A stretch of 29,310 bases of DNA from Alphaproteobacteria bacterium (GTDB lineage Bacteria > Pseudomonadota > Alphaproteobacteria > UBA7887). Of the stretch, positions 8,486-16,893 are shown in pieces; the stretch's first letter is position 1; each line of letters begins with the position of its first letter. The stretch covers positions 1-29,310 of the forward strand of contig JANQOH010000282.1 in NCBI GenBank assembly GCA_028289725.1. Direction: 5' to 3'. The notes beneath the pieces were generated by a model that had not been told where the DNA came from, did not search any database, and saw only the letters and a list, made by a program, of their open reading frames with translations. A program made the translations under genes and the position numbers.

Positions 8486-9415
8486 ATGAGGCGGCTCGGC
8501 CTGTTGGCATTGGGGGCGGCGATGCTGATGTCGCCGGCGCGCAGCCACGCGGATGAGCATAATGGCTACCCGAACATCGATTTGCCGACGATGGGCGGTA
8601 AGCAATTGTGGGGCGATACGTTTCTGTTCGCGGGCTGGCGGATTCAGGAGAATTTGATCACCGGTCATTCGCGGTTGCTCGACCCTGACGATGTGCGCCG
8701 CGCTTGGGGTTCGGATGAGCAATGCCTCACGGCCTTCAACGAGATCCGAGACGCGGAGCACATCGAGCCAAACGGTCGCCATTTGGTGTTGATGTTGCAC
8801 GGCTTGTTTCGCTCAAAAGATTCCTTTGGCGACATGCCGGAACGGCTTTTGGAGGCGGGGTATGAGGCCACGGGGCTGAATTACCCGAGCATGCAGGAAA
8901 GTGTTCGCGCGAGCGCCGATCGCCTCAATCTGCTCCTTGACCGGCTGGAAGCGACAGACCGGGTGTCTTTCGTGACGCACAGTCTGGGCAGCATCGTCCT
9001 GCGCGTGGCGCTGGCGGCGCAGCCCGCCTGGCGCGAACGTGTTGCGCTCCATCGCATCGTCCTGATCGCGCCGCCGAGCAAAGGCTCCGCGGTGGCCAAC
9101 CTGTTGGCGGATTTTCCGCCCTACCAGTGGTTGACCGGCGACGCTGGCCAGGAACTTACCTACGAAGCGGCGGCCGAATTACCCGGGCTCGACGCGCCGT
9201 TTGGGATCATCGCCGGCGGGCGCGGCGACGGCGAGGGATACAATCGTTTGCTCGACGGCGATGACGACGGCACGGTCGCGGTGGCGGAAACGCGTCTGGA
9301 GGGCGCCCTCGACTTCATGGTCGTGGATAGTCTTCACTCCTTTGTCCACACCAACGAACAGTCAATTGAGGGTGTCCTCGCGTTTCTTGAAAACGGTTGT
9401 TTCAGTTGCCCCTGA
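8486..9415 (+). CDS. Exported alpha/beta hydrolase (lipase/esterase-like)
   Basis: Protein of 309 residues with a Sec signal (MRRLGLLALGAAMLM, cut near SHA), so probably periplasmic. The oxyanion-hole motif is LMLHGLF (102-108). The nucleophile elbow is THSLG with Ser166, lacking the first Gly of GxSxG as in some lipases. The acid is probably Asp261 (DDDGTVAV) and the base His284 (DSLHSF). The layout resembles EstA/LipA-type esterases. AAGGAG lies nine bases before the ATG; the longer frame from 8450 has no such site. It is divergent from the exported cyclase-family hydrolase, so both may process the same exported or imported compound, by position only. Confidence 0.88.
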   Translation: MRRLGLLALGAAMLMSPARSHADEHNGYPNIDLPTMGGKQLWGDTFLFAGWRIQENLITGHSRLLDPDDVRRAWGSDEQCLTAFNEIRDAEHIEPNGRHLVLMLHGLFRSKDSFGDMPERLLEAGYEATGLNYPSMQESVRASADRLNLLLDRLEATDRVSFVTHSLGSIVLRVALAAQPAWRERVALHRIVLIAPPSKGSAVANLLADFPPYQWLTGDAGQELTYEAAAELPGLDAPFGIIAGGRGDGEGYNRLLDGDDDGTVAVAETRLEGALDFMVVDSLHSFVHTNEQSIEGVLAFLENGCFSCP

Positions 9416-9452
9416 CGTGCGCGCCCGATTGGCGTTAGGATAAGGTCCGCTA

Positions 9453-9468
9453 TTGCCAATTTGGGCAA
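9453..9468. promoter_or_regulatory. Palindrome TTGCC-N6-GGCAA upstream of the truncated haemoglobin
   Basis: TTGCC (9453-9457) and GGCAA (9464-9468) form an inverted repeat 60-75 bp upstream of the haemoglobin start. It resembles a dimeric-regulator site, but its TTG-N10-CAA spacing is two bases longer than the FNR/NnrR pattern TTG-N8-CAA. Function uncertain. Confidence 0.25.
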
Positions 9469-9528
9469 CCGATCCACTTCGACTCTGAAGCGCAAACGCA
9501 TGGGGCAGCGCGTGGTGAGGAGGGCAAA

Positions 9529-9906
9529 ATGAGCACTACAACCGAGACGATCTTTGACCGTATTGGCGGCCAAGCCGCGATCGAAGCGGCCGTTGATGTC
9601 TTCTACCGTAAGGTGTTGGCGGACCCGACCATTAGCCATTTCTTCGATGGGACGGACATGGAAGAACAGCGCGCCAAACAGAAGGCGTTCCTCACCATGG
9701 TCTTCGGCGGCACGGATGACTATACCGGCAAGGATCTGCGGAGCGCACATGCACCGTTGGTCGCCAAGGGTTTGAACGATGCGCACTTTGACGCGGTCGC
9801 CGGGCATCTCCAGGCCACTTTGGACGAACTCGGTGTGGATGCGGAAAGCGCCGGCGTCATCATGGAAACGGCGGCCGGCACGCGCGACGAAGTCCTGAAT
9901 CGCTAA
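9529..9906 (+). CDS. Group I truncated haemoglobin (trHbN type)
   Basis: Globin of 125 residues, the usual length of group I truncated haemoglobins, cytoplasmic with no signal. The proximal haem ligand is His74 (SAHAPLV) and the B10 Tyr is Tyr26 (VFYRKVL); the distal helix contains the QKAFLTMVFGG block. A Tyr at B10 is the pattern of globins that bind O2 tightly and oxidise NO to nitrate. AGGAGGG precedes the ATG. The stop is 16 bp before the TTG of a 2Fe-2S/FAD/NAD reductase, so the two are surely co-transcribed and the reductase is the likely electron donor. Together they have the parts of a flavohaemoglobin NO dioxygenase as separate chains. NO detoxification is inferred, not shown. Confidence 0.95.
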   Translation: MSTTTETIFDRIGGQAAIEAAVDVFYRKVLADPTISHFFDGTDMEEQRAKQKAFLTMVFGGTDDYTGKDLRSAHAPLVAKGLNDAHFDAVAGHLQATLDELGVDAESAGVIMETAAGTRDEVLNR

Positions 9907-9922
9907 CGCGAGACATTTCCTT

Positions 9923-10939
9923 TTGAGTACGATTGCCTTCGCGGGCGCCGTCCACCAAAGCGGCGCTGGCGAAAGCGTGCTTGAAACCTTGCTGCGGCAT
10001 GGCGCGGACGTGCCGTATTCCTGTCGCAAGGGCACGTGCCTGACGTGCATGTTAGTCGCGCGATCCGGCGAGGTGCCGGATTTCGCGAGCGAAGCGCTCA
10101 AGCCGACCGAGCGCGAGCAGGGCATGTTCCTGGCCTGCCAATGTCCGGCGGATCGCGATCTGACTGTCGCCTTGCCGAACCGGGCGACGATCTATGGGCG
10201 CGCGCGTATCCAAAGCAAAGAGGCGCTTGCGCCCGAAGTCTGTCGCGTTCGCATCAGACCGGCCAACGACCTTTATTATCACGCCGGACAGTTTATCAAT
10301 CTGCAACGTGCCGACGGCTTGAGCCGTAGCTACTCCTTGGCCAGCGTGCCGTCGCTTGATGAGCATCTCGAGATTCACGTCCGGCGCTTGTCCGGCGGCG
10401 CTATGAGCAGCTGGATCTTCGATACGCTTGCGGTCGGCGACGAAGTCGACATCCAAGGCGCGCTCGGGAGTTCCTATTATTTGCCGGGCCGGCCGGAACA
10501 GGACATGTTGCTGATCGGTACCGGAACTGGTCTTGCGCCGCTCTATGGCATCGTGCGCGACGCACTCGCGTCCGGCCACAGAGGCAAAATCGCGCTCTAC
10601 CACGGCAGTCGCGCGCCGAACGGACTCTATCTCCGTGACGCGTTGCGGAAGTTGGCCGCGGCGCACGACACCTTCACCTACACGCCGTGCATCTCGGGCG
10701 ATTCGGCGGAACACGACTGTAGGGTCGGGCGCGCGGACTTGCTGGCGCTTGACGATCACGCGAGCCTCGACGGTTGGCGCGTCCATCTTTGCGGGTATCC
10801 GCCGATGGTTCATGCCGCGAAAAAGTCCGCTTATCTCGCCGGAGCGTCGCTTGCCGACATCTTCACCGACCCGTTTGACCTGAAGGACTTGAGGGCGGCG
10901 CCACGGGACAGCGAAGCCGCGCGATCGGATATCTGGTAG
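9923..10939 (+). CDS. 2Fe-2S ferredoxin-FAD-NAD(P)H oxidoreductase, haemoglobin partner
   Basis: Protein of 338 residues built as an N-terminal plant-type ferredoxin (ligands C34, C39, C42, C72 in the standard spacing), an FAD domain (RSYSLAS near residue 130) and an NAD(P) domain (GTGTGLAPLYG; C-terminal CGYPPM). This is the order of the toluene/benzoate dioxygenase and methane monooxygenase reductases. The start is a TTG at 9923, the only start that keeps the whole ferredoxin strand; its ribosome site is weak, which fits coupling to the haemoglobin gene 16 bp upstream. No oxygenase gene is nearby, so the truncated haemoglobin is the natural electron acceptor. Confidence 0.93.
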   Translation: MSTIAFAGAVHQSGAGESVLETLLRHGADVPYSCRKGTCLTCMLVARSGEVPDFASEALKPTEREQGMFLACQCPADRDLTVALPNRATIYGRARIQSKEALAPEVCRVRIRPANDLYYHAGQFINLQRADGLSRSYSLASVPSLDEHLEIHVRRLSGGAMSSWIFDTLAVGDEVDIQGALGSSYYLPGRPEQDMLLIGTGTGLAPLYGIVRDALASGHRGKIALYHGSRAPNGLYLRDALRKLAAAHDTFTYTPCISGDSAEHDCRVGRADLLALDDHASLDGWRVHLCGYPPMVHAAKKSAYLAGASLADIFTDPFDLKDLRAAPRDSEAARSDIW

Positions 10940-11058
10940 GCTGCGGCGCGGTAGGCCAGTACCCATTTTCAGGCGCAGCACCCGCGCGCAAATAAGAGAT
11001 CACGTACTCCGTTCTGAGAGTTGCCCGGCTAATCGACGCATAGAGCAACGGGGCTAGA

Positions 11059-13869
11059 GTGGACGAATTCGGAATTTTCTTGATCGGTCTTGTATTAGTC
11101 GGCGCGCTGCTTGCCGGGCCGATTTTGGGGATCGTCGCACTCGTCCGCACATCTCGGATGCGCGATCAAATACGTGAACTGGCGCTTGATATCGATCGCT
11201 TGGCGCGCGACTCGGCAACTGGCATCCCGGAACCGCCGCGCGATACCCCGACGGAGACACCGGCGATCAGAGAAGAGCTGCCGGAAGCACCGCCAGAGCC
11301 GCCTGAGATTGCCGAGACGGTTTCACCGCCGCCGCCACCTCCGCCGCCGCCGCCCCCATCTTCGCCACCGCCTGCGGCAGCCGCGGCGGTTTCGACGCAC
11401 GCGCGTTCCGGAGATTTCGAACGCAATCTGACGTCGCGATGGCTCGTCTGGTTTGGCGCGGTCACCTTGGTGCTCGCCGGTGTCTATCTGGTCAAATATT
11501 CGATCGATCAGGGCTGGCTCAAACCGTGGGTGCGCTGCACGCTGGGCGTCATCGGCGGTCTCGTTTTGATGGTCTCGGGCGAATGGCTGCGCCGGCAACC
11601 CTTGCAACGCGCGATCGCCGCCATCGAACCAAACTATCTGCCGCCCGCGCTCGCGGGGGCGGGCGTGGCGGTGATGTACGCGAGCATTTACGCCGCCTAC
11701 GGCCTTTACGAGCTGTTGGCGCCGCTGGTCGCTTTTGTGCTGCTTGCCGGCGTGTCGGTGCTTGCGTTCGGTCTAGCGCTGTTGCACGGGCCGTTTATTG
11801 CGGTGCTTGGCATCCTCGGCGGATTCTTGGTTCCCATACTGGTGTCCACGGGCGACCAGAATGCGGTTGCTTTGTTCCCGTACCTGCTCGCTTTGACGGG
11901 CGCCGCTCAGTGGATCGTGCGCTACCGGGCCTGGTGGCGCATTGCCTGGCTGACATTGGCGGGCGCGATCCTGTGGCCGCTGCTTTGGTACACGGCGGCG
12001 TGGGAGCCGGCGGATGCACCGATCCTCGCCATATACCAACTGCTGACCGTCTGTCTGTTTTTGTTCGTCCGCCGGGATGTCGGTATGCCCGAGCGCGATG
12101 GCGATGTTGGTTTCGGCTGGCGTGGACTCAGCGTCCCCGATCAAGTGGCTTGGGCGGCCGGCGCTGCGGTCGGTGTATTGACCTTCACCCTGGTCCGCGT
12201 TGACGGCTACGAAGCGGCGTCACTCATCGCTTTGGGCGCAATCATACTTCTCTACATGTTCGCCGGCCGTCGCGATCCCCGCTTTGACGGCCTTGCTATC
12301 GTCGGGTTGCTGGTGACGGTTGCGCTGTTCGCGCTTTGGCATTTGCCGCAGGTCAGCGACGCGGCAGGCCGTACGCTCGGCGTGTCCGGGTGGCGCTATG
12401 ACCTCGGGCGTGGCGGTATCGTACCGCCGACGCTCACGCCGTATGCCGTTGTCAGTCTGGTGTTCGCGGGCCTGTTTGCGGCGGGCGGATTTGTCGCCTT
12501 GTGGGGTGCGCGCCGGCCGTGGCTCTGGGCATCGATTTCGGCGGCGGCGCCCATTGCGCTGCTTGCCATTGCGTTTTGGCGCATGCAAGCGATGCAGGTC
12601 GACTTGCGCTGGGCTGTCGTTGGTCTCTTGGTGGCCGCGGTGCAAATTTTGATGGCGGAGCGGGTGGTCCGATATCGGAATGACCCGAGCAAGATCGGCG
12701 CGATCGGCGCCTATGCGTTCGGTGCTTCCGCGGCGCTTGGTTTGGCCTTCGTCATGGCGTTGGAGCAGGCCTGGTTGACCGTGGCGCTGGCCCTGCAATT
12801 GCCCGTACTCGTCGTGATCCACGATCGGCTTGGGCTGCCGCCCATGCGGAAAGTGGCTTGGGCCGTGGCGGCCATCGTCCTGGTGCGATTGGCGTTTAAT
12901 TACAGAGTGCTCGACTACGATCCGGGCCTGGTGCCGGGTCTCGGCTGGATGATCTACGGCTATGGCATCCCGATGGTCGCTTTTTATTGGGCGGCGCGCC
13001 GGTTCCGCGCCACCGCGGATGATGGGCTCGTGCAATTGCTCGAAGCCGGTGCCATTGCGTTCGCGACTTTGCTGGTCACATTCCAAATCCGCCACGTGAT
13101 CGCGGGCGATGTCGGTGACGCGAGCTACTCGCTGCTCGAAATGTCGCTGCAGTCAATCGCTTGGCTGGCCATCGCCTACGCCTTGTTCCGACGGCAAGGC
13201 GAAGAACCGCGCGTCGTTCAACATTGGGCTTGGCGCATCTTGGCCGGGCTTGCGGCATTCCAGGTCCTTGCTCTGCAAGTGCTTCTTGAAAATCCGTTGT
13301 TTGATGCCATTCCCGTCGGGACCATGCCGTTGTTCAACCTGCTTTTGCTGGCGTACGGCGTGCCGGCGATCCTTGCTGCGCTGTTTCATCAGGCTGCGAC
13401 GCAGCGCTTTTCCGGGACCGGACATCAACCGCTCAAACTCATTGCGACCTTGGCGGGAACGATCGTGTTGGTTCTCTTCTTTGTCGAACTGTCCCTCGAG
13501 GTACGCCGCGCGTTCCACGGCAGTCTTTTAGGCAGTGGGTTTTTGGACGGCGAATATCATGTAACAAACGCGACAAGCGATTTTGAGTGGTATGCCTATT
13601 CATTAGCTTGGCTTGTATATGCCGGGGTCCTCTTCACGCTTGGCATTTATCGAAACTCCGCCGCGCTGCGTTGGGCGGCGCTTGGCTTGCTGGCCCTGAC
13701 GGCCCTCAAGCTTTTCCTCTTCGACATGTCCAATTTGACCGGGCTGTACCGGGTCGCCTCATTCTTGGGGCTCGGTTTGTCTTCATTCGGAATCGTCTAT
13801 CTTTATCAAAGATTTATTTATCCGCCACGGGTGCAGGCGCCGCCGGACGGTACGGAAGAGTCCTCGTAA
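11059..13869 (+). CDS. DUF2339-type polytopic membrane protein
   Basis: Large inner-membrane protein of 936 residues and unknown role. One N-terminal membrane helix (5-29) is followed by a short coiled-coil-like stretch, an acidic Pro-rich linker with a run of 11 Pro (90-100), and then about 25 or more hydrophobic helices to the C-terminus, as in DUF2339 proteins. FERNLTSRWLVWFGAVTLVLAGVYL marks the start of the conserved part (only its first residues need be noted: FERNLTSRWLVWFG). The start is GTG at 11059; no strong ribosome site is seen. It stands alone, 119 bp after the reductase gene. The family is common in proteobacteria without an established function. Confidence 0.85.
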   Translation: MDEFGIFLIGLVLVGALLAGPILGIVALVRTSRMRDQIRELALDIDRLARDSATGIPEPPRDTPTETPAIREELPEAPPEPPEIAETVSPPPPPPPPPPPSSPPPAAAAAVSTHARSGDFERNLTSRWLVWFGAVTLVLAGVYLVKYSIDQGWLKPWVRCTLGVIGGLVLMVSGEWLRRQPLQRAIAAIEPNYLPPALAGAGVAVMYASIYAAYGLYELLAPLVAFVLLAGVSVLAFGLALLHGPFIAVLGILGGFLVPILVSTGDQNAVALFPYLLALTGAAQWIVRYRAWWRIAWLTLAGAILWPLLWYTAAWEPADAPILAIYQLLTVCLFLFVRRDVGMPERDGDVGFGWRGLSVPDQVAWAAGAAVGVLTFTLVRVDGYEAASLIALGAIILLYMFAGRRDPRFDGLAIVGLLVTVALFALWHLPQVSDAAGRTLGVSGWRYDLGRGGIVPPTLTPYAVVSLVFAGLFAAGGFVALWGARRPWLWASISAAAPIALLAIAFWRMQAMQVDLRWAVVGLLVAAVQILMAERVVRYRNDPSKIGAIGAYAFGASAALGLAFVMALEQAWLTVALALQLPVLVVIHDRLGLPPMRKVAWAVAAIVLVRLAFNYRVLDYDPGLVPGLGWMIYGYGIPMVAFYWAARRFRATADDGLVQLLEAGAIAFATLLVTFQIRHVIAGDVGDASYSLLEMSLQSIAWLAIAYALFRRQGEEPRVVQHWAWRILAGLAAFQVLALQVLLENPLFDAIPVGTMPLFNLLLLAYGVPAILAALFHQAATQRFSGTGHQPLKLIATLAGTIVLVLFFVELSLEVRRAFHGSLLGSGFLDGEYHVTNATSDFEWYAYSLAWLVYAGVLFTLGIYRNSAALRWAALGLLALTALKLFLFDMSNLTGLYRVASFLGLGLSSFGIVYLYQRFIYPPRVQAPPDGTEESS

Positions 13870-13945
13870 GGGTGAGCGGCCTTTGTTCCGCCGTGGCGGC
13901 AGGATACACTTGCCCCATGGAATTGAACCGCGAGAGGCGATTTCA

Positions 13946-14236
13946 ATGCTCAATAATATGAGAATGCGAGAAGGTTTGCGGCTACGGACCGTCGCGCTGG
14001 CGTCGATTTTGGCGCTTTGTGCGGTCACCAACGGCTCGGCCATGCCGGTGGAAACGGGAGGGTCCTACGAGGAGATTCCGGGCGCGACGCCGGATGGCCA
14101 ACTCGATATTCGCGAAGTTCTCGACAATTCGACCGAAATGGATATTCGACTGACCAAACAGATTATGCTGCTGCAAAGGCAGATTAATCAGCTTCAGCGA
14201 AAAATACAGAAATTGGAGGCCGCGCAGAACGAATAG
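13946..14236 (+). CDS. Small exported coiled-coil protein, function unknown
   Basis: Protein of 96 residues. A signal-peptide-like N-terminus (basic residues, hydrophobic 16-28, NGSA near 32) is followed by a short acidic middle and a C-terminal amphipathic helix (68-92) rich in Leu, Ile, Gln and Lys that should form a coiled coil. GAGG lies eight bases before the ATG at 13946; the frame reaches back to 13883 but that part has no signal. It is the only + gene facing the end of the multihaem operon, 12 bp from the decahaem cytochrome stop. It could oligomerise or dock a partner in the periplasm. I do not recognise the family. Confidence 0.65.
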   Translation: MLNNMRMREGLRLRTVALASILALCAVTNGSAMPVETGGSYEEIPGATPDGQLDIREVLDNSTEMDIRLTKQIMLLQRQINQLQRKIQKLEAAQNE

Positions 14237-14244
14237 GCGCGGCC
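14218..14244. terminator. Hairpin between convergent genes, possible bidirectional terminator
   Basis: GGCCGCGC (14218-14225) pairs perfectly with GCGCGGCC (14237-14244) around an 11-nt loop that contains the stop of the small coiled-coil gene. Neither side has a strong T run, so it may be a weak terminator. Confidence 0.45.
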
Positions 14245-14248
14245 CGTT

Positions 14249-16885
14249 TCACTCCGCGGCGGTTGTTGGCGCTCCTGACGCCGTCGTCGTTAACGGCGCG
14301 AAGTTCATCGGCGGCGGGAAGCGCCCGATGTGATAATTGTGGCAATCGATGCACGCGTCGCCGGCGAGCGATTCAACGTGGCATGCCGCGCACTTTTCCT
14401 TGGTCATTGGTCGAAAATTGCTCTCGAACACGAAGGGGTCGACATCGTCGAAACTGGCCATGAAGTCTGCTTCATAATCCATTTCGTGGCACGTGAGGCA
14501 GCCTGTTTCATCGAGGAGGCTGAAATGCGGCGCGTGCCGATATTCGGTAAAACGTTGGAAATCGCCGGTGCGAATCTTCGGACCCCAGTTGATCGCCAGT
14601 GTGTCGTCTTCGCGGCTGTCGACGCTGTGGCATTTGCCGCAGGTTCCGGGCGCGCGGCGACCGGTCAAGTCGGCAAAAATCTCCAAGGCCTGACCCGCAC
14701 CGGGCGATGGACCAACCGCCGCGGTCAGGTCAATCCAGCCGCGCAAGAAATTGTCGGCATGACCAATCGGGCGATAGTACAACGTGAAATTCTGCCGGTA
14801 CCAACCGCCGGACCGCATCCAACTTTCGGCATCGAGCAACGCCAGGGAGGCTTCCGGCAGCGGTGGCTCGATGGCCTCAACAACAATCCCCGGGCCTTCG
14901 TCCGTTAGGTCGCCGCCGTCATCAGACAACAGGCCGGCATCATCCGACAGCAATCCTCCGTCGTCCGAAAGCAGACCGTCATCTTCGGCTAACAAGCCGC
15001 TGCCATCGTCAGACAACAGGCCGCCGTCCTCCGTTAACAGGCCGCCGTCATCAGAGAGCAACCCACCATCGTCCGAAAGCAATGCGCCGTCCTCATCCAG
15101 AAGCCCGCCATCGTCTGCGAACAGATCCGGGTCATCTGACAAACGTCCGCCGTCGTCGGTGAGGAGATCGCCGCCGTCTGACAACAATCCTTCGTCGTCG
15201 CTTAGGGGACCGCCATCGTCGGAGAGAAGGCTGCCATCGTCCGACAACAAACCGCCATCGTCGGTCAGCGCGCCATCATCCAACAAACCGCCGTCGTCCA
15301 AGAGGCCGTCTCCGCCCAGAATGTCTCCGTCATCAGATGATTCCGGCGTCGGGGGCTCTGGCGTTGGCACTGCTGGTCTTGTGTAGCGTTCGGCCCAGAG
15401 GGGCGGCGGCACCGGGCGTCCGGCACGCCTTGCTGCGATTTCCTCGGGGAGTTGCGGGAGCCATTCGCGCTGCAACATGGACAACGCGTCGACCGGCATG
15501 GTGCCCATCAAATGGGCGGTATCGCGATCGGCGAGGGTGGTCTCGAGGGCGGCCGACAGGCGTGATTGAAACGCCTCGTGCCCGCCCATCGTCAGGTCAT
15601 AGACGAGCTGCTTCATGCTCCACATGACCCGCTCGACCGCTTCCAGTTCCTCGTCGGTCGCACCGCGCAGATCCATCAGATCGAGGCCGGTCAGGAGGAA
15701 CAGATCGTCCGCATGGCTCGGGTCGACCGATAACAGCAAGCTCGTGGTCGGCGGCATGCGGCCATCCGCGTCACGCGGCCACTCGCCGATTTCGCGGCCG
15801 CGCTCGTACAGGGTTTGTAAGTCAAACCCAGGCAAACTGATCACCGGATAGCCCTTTGGACCAGACCGGCTGACGCCGAGGATTTGGTCCAGGTGGCAGG
15901 TCTCGCACACTTGTTCGAAGGGTTTGACGAGCATCGCCAAACCGGCCGTGTCCGGCATATGGCAATCGGTGCATTTGGTCGGCGGTTCGATGTCCTTGTT
16001 CTCGCCGAAATGCTTGCCGATGTGGGACGCATGATCGAACGCGATCGGTGTACGGCGGCGATAAGGAAAATCCTCGAACTCAGGATGGCCGTCGGCAAAA
16101 CTGTGAAATTGCGCGGTGTGGCAGCTTTGGCAGCGTAGATTGCCCATTTCCGATAACGCGAAACGCCGCCCTTGGTGCTCGCGGTGGCAATCGCCGCAGG
16201 GGACCGGCTCCTCAGCGGCGGGCGGCCGGCTGATGAGGTTGGCCAAAGTAAGAAGCACCGGGCGGGGTGACGACTGTGCGGCGCGCGCACTGTCGGGATC
16301 CTCGTCGCGCAGCGTCGCCGGAGACAGGCTGTGCGCGGTGAGCGCCGCGTCACCCAGCAAGTGGCACTCCAAACACAATTCGCTGTCGACGAGCGAAGAA
16401 TCGGGTTTCATGGCGGCGGTCAACCAGCCGATGGGGCCGTGGTCCTCGACTGAATGGCAGTCTTGGCACTCACCGACATCGCCGTGTTGAAACGTCAGGT
16501 CGCCGGGAACGACAAAGCGTGGACCCCATTCGCCACCCGCGCCGATAAGAATAATGCCAACCACGAGCGCGAGCGCCCAACGTACGGCAGAGGACCGTTT
16601 CGCGGCCGTGCTCAGGACCGGTTGGCATCGCTCGATCGGCCGTCCGCACCCGCCCTCCGGACCCGGTCCTTCGGAACAGCGGCCGCCATATTGTTGCGCC
16701 CGCGCGCAATGCCATCGGTCGCCGCGCTTGTTTGGGATGCATTCCGCGGTCGCCTGGCACTGGCCCCGGCCGTCCGGACCGATCGTGCATTCATAGCCTT
16801 CCGCCAAATGGCCGCACTGCCATCGTTGATTTGGGCGTTCGTATGGGCTTTCGCGGAACCCAAAATTTTGCAGTGGCTTCAGCAC
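14249..16885 (-). CDS. Membrane-anchored decahaem c-type cytochrome with 8-Cys N-terminal domain and acidic repeats
   Basis: Protein of 878 residues. Residues 1-90 are Cys-rich (C24, C33, C43, C49, C60, C70, C80, C87) and should be cytoplasmic, as a basic segment precedes the single membrane helix (102-116). Six CxxCH haem sites follow (C140, C171, C230, C252, C305, C327), then an alpha-helical part, about 20 repeats of roughly LLSDDGG (517-664), and four more haems (C749, C796, C832, C845). It is likely a periplasmic electron carrier anchored in the inner membrane. The start is GTG, 8 bp after the cytochrome b gene, without a clear ribosome site; the frame is open upstream (IRLTEI), so a non-standard start slightly earlier is possible. 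Last gene of the operon. Its acceptor is unknown. Confidence 0.9.
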   Translation of the reverse strand: MLKPLQNFGFRESPYERPNQRWQCGHLAEGYECTIGPDGRGQCQATAECIPNKRGDRWHCARAQQYGGRCSEGPGPEGGCGRPIERCQPVLSTAAKRSSAVRWALALVVGIILIGAGGEWGPRFVVPGDLTFQHGDVGECQDCHSVEDHGPIGWLTAAMKPDSSLVDSELCLECHLLGDAALTAHSLSPATLRDEDPDSARAAQSSPRPVLLTLANLISRPPAAEEPVPCGDCHREHQGRRFALSEMGNLRCQSCHTAQFHSFADGHPEFEDFPYRRRTPIAFDHASHIGKHFGENKDIEPPTKCTDCHMPDTAGLAMLVKPFEQVCETCHLDQILGVSRSGPKGYPVISLPGFDLQTLYERGREIGEWPRDADGRMPPTTSLLLSVDPSHADDLFLLTGLDLMDLRGATDEELEAVERVMWSMKQLVYDLTMGGHEAFQSRLSAALETTLADRDTAHLMGTMPVDALSMLQREWLPQLPEEIAARRAGRPVPPPLWAERYTRPAVPTPEPPTPESSDDGDILGGDGLLDDGGLLDDGALTDDGGLLSDDGSLLSDDGGPLSDDEGLLSDGGDLLTDDGGRLSDDPDLFADDGGLLDEDGALLSDDGGLLSDDGGLLTEDGGLLSDDGSGLLAEDDGLLSDDGGLLSDDAGLLSDDGGDLTDEGPGIVVEAIEPPLPEASLALLDAESWMRSGGWYRQNFTLYYRPIGHADNFLRGWIDLTAAVGPSPGAGQALEIFADLTGRRAPGTCGKCHSVDSREDDTLAINWGPKIRTGDFQRFTEYRHAPHFSLLDETGCLTCHEMDYEADFMASFDDVDPFVFESNFRPMTKEKCAACHVESLAGDACIDCHNYHIGRFPPPMNFAPLTTTASGAPTTAAE
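14894..15337 (-). repeat. 21-bp tandem repeat array coding LLSDDGG-type units
   Basis: Within the decahaem cytochrome gene about 20 imperfect units, mostly 21 bp, encode seven-residue units of consensus GGLLSDD; a few have six or eight residues. Changes between units (for example LLTED, PDLFADD, GGRLSDD) are mostly at the less constrained positions. The units keep Asp pairs and Leu pairs, which suggests selection on the protein rather than only replication slippage. Confidence 0.9.
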
Positions 16886-16893
16886 GATTTCGG

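Noticed and set aside
9453..9468. FNR/NnrR site before the truncated haemoglobin
   Set aside because: The TTG to CAA distance is two bases too long for the FNR-family consensus; kept only as a low-confidence palindrome.
14894..15337. Regular repeats resembling a CRISPR array
   Set aside because: Units are contiguous 21-mers without unique spacers and keep an open reading frame inside the decahaem cytochrome.
14894..15337. RTX-type Ca2+-binding nonapeptides in the decahaem cytochrome
   Set aside because: The units have seven residues with paired Leu and paired Asp, not the GGxGxDxUx pattern of nine.
14784..15386. Ser/Pro-rich 200-residue open frame on the + strand
   Set aside because: It is the antisense reading of the repeat array; low complexity arises from the 21-bp period.
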